Below are positions 35,431-37,254 of a DNA stretch of 37,254 bases, piece by piece. The first letter of the stretch is position 1; every line of letters begins with the position of its first letter. The translations under genes were made by a program, and so were the position numbers. Source of the DNA: Acidobacteriota bacterium (GTDB lineage Bacteria; Acidobacteriota; Terriglobia; Terriglobales; Acidobacteriaceae); contig QIAN01000090.1 of NCBI GenBank assembly GCA_003225005.1, positions 1 through 37,254 of the forward strand, read 5' to 3'. The notes beneath the pieces were generated by a model. That model searched no databases. It was not told the origin of the DNA and was given only the letters and a program-made list of their open reading frames with translations.

Positions 35431-35808
35431 TCATCGTGCACCCTCAGACAGCCGTCGCAGCGTGTCGTCAATCTCGATCTCGAACATCACCGACGCGACC
35501 CGCTCCTCGACCATCGACGGCTGAAACAGTTGAGGCAACTCGCCTTCCTGTTCGGCGTCGAGGTCGTCTTCATCGACATTGTTGAGGTTGGGATAGTTCT
35601 CGCGAGTCAAGGGGAGCCCGTACTTGACCAGCACGGCCACGCTCGAGTGTGCCATGGCGTCACGTTGCAACGCCTCAGCTTGGCCGACAATCCATTCCTG
35701 CATCCGAGGACTGAGTTTGATGAGCGGGAACGTCTCGAGCAACCCGAGTTCGCGCAGCAACCCGCCCAGAATCGCATCGATGAAAACCGTCTCGATCGCA
35801 TGTGTCAT
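35431..35808 (-). CDS. Hypothetical protein next to the integrase
   Basis: Acidic soluble protein of 125 residues, unrecognised. Start ATG at 35808 has GGAGG six bases before it. The N-terminal half is hydrophobic-helical (IDAILGGLLRELGLLETFPL), followed by MQEWIVGQAEALQRDA and an acidic stretch NNVDEDDLDAEQEGE (about 76-90), then a helical tail. It lies 72 bases after the integrase stop on the same strand, so it is probably cargo of the same integrated element. Confidence 0.65.
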   Translation of the reverse strand: MTHAIETVFIDAILGGLLRELGLLETFPLIKLSPRMQEWIVGQAEALQRDAMAHSSVAVLVKYGLPLTRENYPNLNNVDEDDLDAEQEGELPQLFQPSMVEERVASVMFEIEIDDTLRRLSEGAR

Positions 35809-35880
35809 CGTGACCCTCCGTGTGCCGCGACCGCCCGCCGCAACGCCGGTTCCAGCGTCGGCGGTCGAACGACGATATGA

Positions 35881-37254
35881 CTAAGCGAAAATCTCGTTCA
35901 CCTTATCCCGTACATGCTGGCTGCGTGACGGCTTCAAATATCGCATCGTCGATTCCATGTCTGAGTGACCGAGCCATTGCTGCACCGTGCGCAGATCGAC
36001 ACCTGCCCAGAGACACCGAGTAGCGAAAGTCGCACGGAACTTGTGAAGCCAGAAGTTGTCTTCGTCGAGCTTCGCACGCTCGGCAACCGCTTTCAGGCAG
36101 TCGAGGAAGTCGAGCTTTGGCTTGCACCCGGCAGTAGGGAAGACCAAACCGCACGTCTTGTCTGCCTTTGCCTTCCAGGCCTTCAGATTTCTTGCCAGCT
36201 TCGCAGGAATCGGAATCTCGCGTTCTTTGTACGCCTTCGGCGTCCATCCACGATCAGGCTTGTGGCTGACACGAACGGTCGCGTGGGCGATGTTGATATC
36301 TGACCAGTACGTGTACATGACTTCCTGCTCTCGCATTCCTGTCATCAGGAAGAACTCGTACCAAAGCCGCTCTTCCTCATCGCAAGCCGCAAGCAGCTTG
36401 TCGAGTTCTTCCAGCTCGTAAATTTCAGGTTCCTCTTCGGTGTATCGCGGCCAGTCGTTCTTTCCTACTAGACCACGGATTCCGTTCGCCTTCAGAAATG
36501 TCATTACGTTCTCGAACTTGTTGTAAACGGACCGGGGTGCCTGCTCCTTCTCGTCTCTGAGGAACGCGGAAAACTTGAGCAAGTCTCTGCGGTCGATGTC
36601 TTCGAGGTAGAGCTTCGGACAGGACTCGGTGAAGTAGTTCATCGCGGTCGTGTAAGCGGCCACGGTCTTGGGCTTCTTCGTCAGCTTCGTTTCGTCCAGG
36701 AACTCCGCGACCGCTGCCGCCAGGGAGCGGTGTCCGTTCTGCCCGTCAGGCACGACGGAGACGCCGTTGTTCAGAGCGTTCAGTTCAGCCTCCTTGCGCA
36801 GCCGTCGCGCTGCCGCGTCTTGCGCATCCTTGCCAACTGACAGCCGTACCCGCTTCGACCCTTCCCGCCACTCCAAGTAGTAAGCGCCTTCTGGATGCCG
36901 CTCTTCATGGCCATTCACGACCACAATATCGGGCTTGACGCGCCCATTGGCAGATTCAGCGACAGGGCAGTAGCGCAGTCCCTGGTCGGTTTGTACCCGT
37001 TTCGTGAGATTCACGGAGTACCCGCCTGTCCTCATTACAAATCGCTTCTGATTCTCTCGGCGGGTAACGTATTCGAGATTCGACACCTCGCTATGAGTGC
37101 AGTCGCCATCCTTGTGCGTGATCTCGTGGTTTGGGGGGCAGTCGCCCAGAAATGCAGAGGCGACCAAGCTATGAACCGTGCATTTTCGTTGGAAACCGCT
37201 GCTGGATAGGGTGACGTAGAGTCGCCCGTTCTTCATCTTGACGGGCTGCAGGAT
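35881..37254 (-). CDS. Tyrosine recombinase/integrase with N-terminal HNH endonuclease-like domain (5' partial)
   Basis: The frame runs off the window; the first in-frame ATG is at 37236, but six further codons upstream (ILQPVK) look like part of the same domain, so the true start is probably outside. Numbered from that ATG, residues 15-65 resemble the HNH domain of homing endonucleases: VHSLVASAFLG, ITHKDGD, NLEYVTRREN. From about 78 it reads as an Acidobacteriota-type phage integrase: ANGRVKPDIVVVNGHEERHP, the core-binding domain (about 170-255), and the catalytic domain with Arg302, a lysine near 334-337, His398-x-x-Arg401, His424 in LGHSD and Tyr433. All catalytic residues are present. 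A separate integrase could start at Met68 (37035), but no ribosome site is seen there. No attachment site found. Confidence 0.85.
   Translation of the reverse strand: MLQPVKMKNGRLYVTLSSSGFQRKCTVHSLVASAFLGDCPPNHEITHKDGDCTHSEVSNLEYVTRRENQKRFVMRTGGYSVNLTKRVQTDQGLRYCPVAESANGRVKPDIVVVNGHEERHPEGAYYLEWREGSKRVRLSVGKDAQDAAARRLRKEAELNALNNGVSVVPDGQNGHRSLAAAVAEFLDETKLTKKPKTVAAYTTAMNYFTESCPKLYLEDIDRRDLLKFSAFLRDEKEQAPRSVYNKFENVMTFLKANGIRGLVGKNDWPRYTEEEPEIYELEELDKLLAACDEEERLWYEFFLMTGMREQEVMYTYWSDINIAHATVRVSHKPDRGWTPKAYKEREIPIPAKLARNLKAWKAKADKTCGLVFPTAGCKPKLDFLDCLKAVAERAKLDEDNFWLHKFRATFATRCLWAGVDLRTVQQWLGHSDMESTMRYLKPSRSQHVRDKVNEIFA

Noticed and set aside
1-37254. CRISPR arrays, tRNA or rRNA genes, riboswitches
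   Set aside because: No regularly spaced repeats and no cloverleaf or rRNA-like sequence was seen on reading the intergenic regions; a covariance-model search could still find a small RNA.

Overview
The window looks like chromosome from an Acidobacteriota (Terriglobia-type) soil bacterium. The reasons are several Oar-like TonB-dependent receptors with an N-terminal carboxypeptidase-regulatory domain and the 'PLNGRN' plug motif, YVTN-propeller/phosphoesterase proteins, a choice-of-anchor D protein, Tat-exported enzymes and moderately high GC. This is inferred from gene content; there is no rRNA or other phylogenetic marker, and I saw no tRNA gene or CRISPR array.

Layout. (1) 1-4.3 kb: 3' end of a PiT phosphate permease, an exported alkaline-phosphatase-superfamily enzyme on the minus strand, and a decayed gene of a repetitive unknown family. 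(2) 4.3-10.7 kb: a frameshifted TonB receptor, then a junkyard of gene fragments around a decayed IS66 transposase/DUF4338 cassette. (3) 10.7-17.2 kb: a tight plus-strand inositol-type operon: truncated TonB receptor, LacI regulator, IolD, IolB, an unlisted 41-residue membrane peptide and a GRP-family sugar transporter. (4) 17.25-18.49 kb: a complete IS5-family element with 15-bp inverted repeats and a CTAA target duplication. (5) 18.5-24.5 kb: genes for secreted proteins (metallophosphoesterase, YVTN propeller, NHL propeller, phosphoesterase), each with a good start but broken by indels, then an intact Tat-exported sugar isomerase-like protein and more fragments. (6) 24.6-27.4 kb: a large exported YVTN-propeller/phosphoesterase fusion. 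(7) 28.1-33.6 kb: an intact five-gene operon for a xanthine-dehydrogenase-type molybdenum enzyme: Tat-tagged 2x[2Fe-2S] subunit, Mo subunit, FAD subunit with an extra four-cysteine loop, a membrane cytochrome b and a small unknown protein. A direct repeat and a perfect palindrome precede it. (8) 33.7-37.25 kb: an SRAP fragment, a LysR effector-domain protein without its DNA-binding domain, a small unknown protein, and a tyrosine recombinase fused to an HNH endonuclease-like domain at the window edge.

How the genes work together. The inositol genes form a regulator/catabolism/import unit, but only two catabolic steps are encoded here. The molybdenum operon predicts an exported hydroxylase/dehydrogenase passing electrons through Fe-S, FAD and possibly an extra [4Fe-4S] centre to a di-heme cytochrome b and then the quinone pool. 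Many genes elsewhere carry single-base indels, often at short homopolymers, while the inositol and molybdenum operons are clean. Either the broken genes are truly decaying or the assembly has local base errors; the sequence alone cannot decide.
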